A stretch of DNA of 64,000 bases from the NCBI RefSeq assembly GCF_958295425.1, contig NC_081144.1, positions 2,832,501-2,896,500 on the forward strand, written 5' to 3'. The notes below the pieces were generated by a model. It did no database searches. It was not told where the DNA came from and saw only the letters and a program-made list of their open reading frames with translations. Source of the stretch: Solea solea (lineage: Eukaryota > Chordata > Actinopteri > Pleuronectiformes > Soleidae). Made by a program: the position numbers and the translations under genes. This document shows, piece by piece, positions 61,515 through 64,000 of the stretch. The stretch's first letter is position 1. Each line of letters opens with the position of its first letter.

Positions 61515-61959
61515 GGACGTTTATTTTGAAGGCTGAGACCAAGAGAAGGTTTGGCGTGGGTATACTTTTTTTTCACTTTTATTAGACAAATGAGTATAAA
61601 GAGAGTACTTCGAGTAATAAAACACCGTGTTCAAAGATACACATGTCATAAAAAGTGAGTTTAATTTGTAAGGCTGGAAATGAACTGATAATGAGGAGCG
61701 GCCTGAAGGTGTAGACTTTTATTTTAAAGGCGAAATAAATGAGGTGTGCTGAGAGCGGTGGGAGTGTCGTGAGCATGAGGGCGCGAGGGGGGGTGGAACT
61801 ATAGTTTGTCAAGTTGTCCAAAAATACACGAGAATCACACGAGGAAGCAAAATGAAATTAAAAAAAGCGGATAATTATCACGTGATAAGAGTTATGTTTA
61901 AGGTTTGGTCACGGTTACGCAAACTGCAAAAGTGGGCGGATCTCTTTAAGTAGTCCTAC

Positions 61960-62160
61960 TCACTTACAGTTACGCCCCCTTGTCACGCACTCTGCGCACA
62001 CACCGCTCTACGTATCAAGCTAGCGGTCTATCCTGTTAAGTTAGCTCGGAGAGAGGAGTTAACCAGAAGTGATGCTGTAATGTCGTAGAGAGGAGGAGGT
62101 GGCGACACACCGCTTTCACCACTGTCACGGCGAACACTTTAGTTAACTTAGTAAAATCCT
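61960..62160 (-). promoter_or_regulatory. CpG-rich promoter-like region with donor site
   Basis: Local rise in CpG with gctagcttgatacgtagagcg, a tttaagtagtcc block and, on the minus strand, a strong donor AACT|GTAAGTGAG near 61971. This could be a non-coding first exon of the unknown minus-strand gene whose exons at 55 and 53 kb follow. It could equally serve a plus-strand gene beyond the window. The direction is not proven. Confidence 0.35.
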
Positions 62161-62185
62161 CCTCCATTTGTTTTTTTGGATTTAC

Positions 62186-62421
62186 CTGTTGCTTTTTTCC
62201 CCCCCGTCTTCTTTCCCCCGCTTCTTCTGAGCCCCCGTGTTGTCCCGCTGTCCCCCCGATGACTTCCTCTTTCTCGGCCTGGTTTTGGAGCGATAGGTTC
62301 TGGCTTCCCGAAAACGTTTCATGGGTGGACCTGGAGCATCCACCACCTGGTGTGGAGTACCCACGAGTGGGAGATGTTCTTTACGCTTTGCCCCTGTCTG
62401 TGGCAGTTTTTCTTCTGAGAC
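62186..62421 (-). CDS. Orphan coding-like exon, relative of the 53-kb exon
   Basis: Acceptor ttttacctttcaaacaacag (62422) and donor CAG|GTAAATCC (62186). The whole 236-bp interval is open in one frame: SEEKLPQTGAKRKEHLPLV, then APGPPMKRFREARTYRSK and basic KTRPRKRK; upstream a Met at 62463 (MTSQTKLSFTFQ) would extend it. The inner part 62186-62330, from an internal CTCCAG acceptor, is open in a second frame (STHETFSGSQNLSLQNQAEK) which is the one shared with the 53485 exon. The true frame is undecided. The protein is rich in Lys/Arg/Gly and looks nuclear. Gene not recognised. Confidence 0.4.
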
Positions 62422-62464
62422 TGTTGTTTGAAAGGTAAAACTTAACTTGGTTTGTGAAGTCAAT

Positions 62465-64000
62465 GCAGTTTATCCGACGTGTGTGTGTGTGTGTGTGCAA
62501 AGCTCAGAGGCTCATGTCCTGTGTGTATAAACCAAGGGAAAGAAACTCGAACACAAACGTAAATATTTCCAGGAATCTTCTCATATGTGCATTTATGAGG
62601 CCACCGTTTCAAATAATCTAGTAATCTTGTTGGATATGTTCAATCTTTGACCCAGCTCTGTGGGCTTGTTTTGCATAATGTTACTCAAAGAAAATCCCCC
62701 ATTTGCTATTTCTGGAGATGACAATTTAGTTGTAATATAATTAGGCATATGCCCTCTTAAATTGTGGGATTAATTGTCATCTCTTTTACCTGAGAAAGTA
62801 GGTCTTCACGGTCAGTGAGGGATGGGCCCATACACGCATTGTGATTTAAATAAACATCCTCACAATAACTTGATTGTAGGGAATTTTCCACTGTGGAAAA
62901 AAATGAAAATGTCTAGCACACCAACATACAGTCCTGGGGATTTATTTTTAAGTGCCACTAGGGGGAGTCTGCATTTTGTTTATAGTCATTTCAGGACACT
63001 GGGATTTATAATCCAAATTACGAATTTTGTTTTTCCCTTTGCAAACATTTCTTTACCTTTTTAAAAAGTTAGCAATGCTTTTTGTAACATCAGTAACATT
63101 AGTTTTCTCTGTATATTCTAAAAGCGTATGGATACAAAAACCAAATGAAGGTAGAGTGTAGATTGTTTCCGTTTATGACACTAAAATAATGTACAGTACT
63201 GTGCAAAAGTCTATTGATCTGTTGTTTTAATGCCACAATGAACATAGAGTATAATTATGTCTCAATCACATCATTGGAAATGACAGGACAGGAAACACAG
63301 GAAACATCTCTGCAGGAAGAAACAGAAAAACAGCTTCTACAGGTTTGAAGTGTCTAAAAGTATTTGGCGTGACCTGACCTGACACTTTAACAATAGCACA
63401 AGCCTGGTTTTGTTAAACCTGAAGTGAAAGCCTAATTAACATTACAGGTAAATCCTGTATTTGTCACATGTATCTGCTGTGAACAAATACAGGAAAAAAA
63501 TGTCTTTTAAACCGGGTTTATTCAAGACATGCTTGAGTATTACATACAAATGATGTAGTTAAACTCACCGTCACATCATTCCAATCCAAATGTCAATGAT
63601 CACAGAATTTAACAGACATAACAACAACAACAAAGCTGGTGGTGCCCTGAGACCTTTGCACAACTGTATATATTAAACATTTTCACAATTATCTTGGTCA
63701 TGATAGTCATAGCAGGAAACTTTGATATAGTCCCATGGCTACAACAACATTCCTTTTAGCTGATGATATGGAAATGACCACTGGTTTAAGGCATGTGTTT
63801 ACCCTCTTCATCTGTGGTTGTTTTTGAGTGGAAACATAATTATTGTGCAGTCTAATTCCTCATATCATCTGTGGGCTGAGTAAAGGTCTCAGCGGCAATG
63901 TCCTGATCTAATATCAGTCAAGTAATTGTTCCCAGCTCTCTGACTGAGGACAGCTTCGTGTACATGTAGACAGAAATCGTCAGGTCTGTGCCTCGACTCA
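62465..64000. other. Right-end stretch without recognised gene
   Basis: Only a short (GT)n at 62479-62497 and A/T-rich sequence. The phrase tgtacagtactgtgcaaaag at 63191 resembles the start of a common fish repeat. A plus-strand 80-codon frame at 62822 lacks support. Confidence 0.4.

Larger units (their letters stand above)
56045..61527 (-). mobile_element. Full-length LINE-1 retrotransposon with target duplication
   Basis: A 5.46-kb element (56058-61514) in minus orientation, bounded by ggacgtttatttt at 56045-56057 and 61515-61527: an identical 13-bp target-site duplication whose TTATTTT fits L1 endonuclease cutting. In order: 5' UTR of 125 bases, ORF1 (60472-61389), a 372-base spacer, ORF2 (56296-60099), a 3' UTR of about 238 bases, and a poly(A) tract (plus-strand T-run 56054-56069). 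Both frames are uninterrupted, so this is a young and possibly mobile copy. L1 type is inferred from the ORF1 coiled-coil/RRM organisation and the AP-type endonuclease. Confidence 0.95.

Overview
The window is a piece of a ray-finned fish (teleost, probably percomorph) nuclear chromosome. The evidence is GT-AG introns of vertebrate type, six recognisable vertebrate genes with fish-like small introns, many (CA)n and (TA)n microsatellites, hAT-type MITE families common in teleosts, and a fish-type LINE-1. There are no operons, CRISPR arrays or prokaryotic features. I saw no tRNA or rRNA gene.

Layout, all on the minus strand unless stated. 298-9583: pabpc1l (embryonic-type poly(A)-binding protein), 14 coding exons, followed directly by a 38-bp minisatellite (1-297). 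13066-14253: a 14-3-3 gene, best matched to beta (ywhab), with a CpG-rich promoter and non-coding first exon near 16 kb. 19175-20619 (+): osteoglycin (ogn), a small leucine-rich proteoglycan, the only plus-strand gene. 23030-27341: uqcc5/smim4, a tiny mitochondrial complex III assembly factor. 29450-30753: kctd6. 32702-36074: abhd6. 40554-49201: the 3' half of slmap, with two alternative tail-anchor exons. 53-63 kb: unidentified coding-like exons on both sides of a full-length LINE-1 (56058-61514, both ORFs open, 13-bp target duplication), and a CpG-rich promoter-like stretch at about 62 kb.

The gene order combines blocks that are separate in mammals: pabpc1l-ywhab (human 20q13), ogn (human 9q22) and uqcc5/kctd6/abhd6/slmap (human 3p14-p21). 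The genes do not form a pathway. They act in mRNA poly(A) control, phosphoprotein binding, extracellular matrix, respiratory-complex assembly, Cul3 ubiquitin ligase adaptors, monoacylglycerol hydrolysis and STRIPAK/membrane scaffolding.

Intron boundaries were placed by reading GT/AG sites, keeping codon phase, and comparing with remembered family sequences. No alignment or transcript data were available. I did not find a clearly new biological system. The most unusual items are the repeated orphan exon flanking the LINE-1, the intact LINE-1 itself, and the hairpin-rich minisatellite that starts about five bases after the pabpc1l stop codon.
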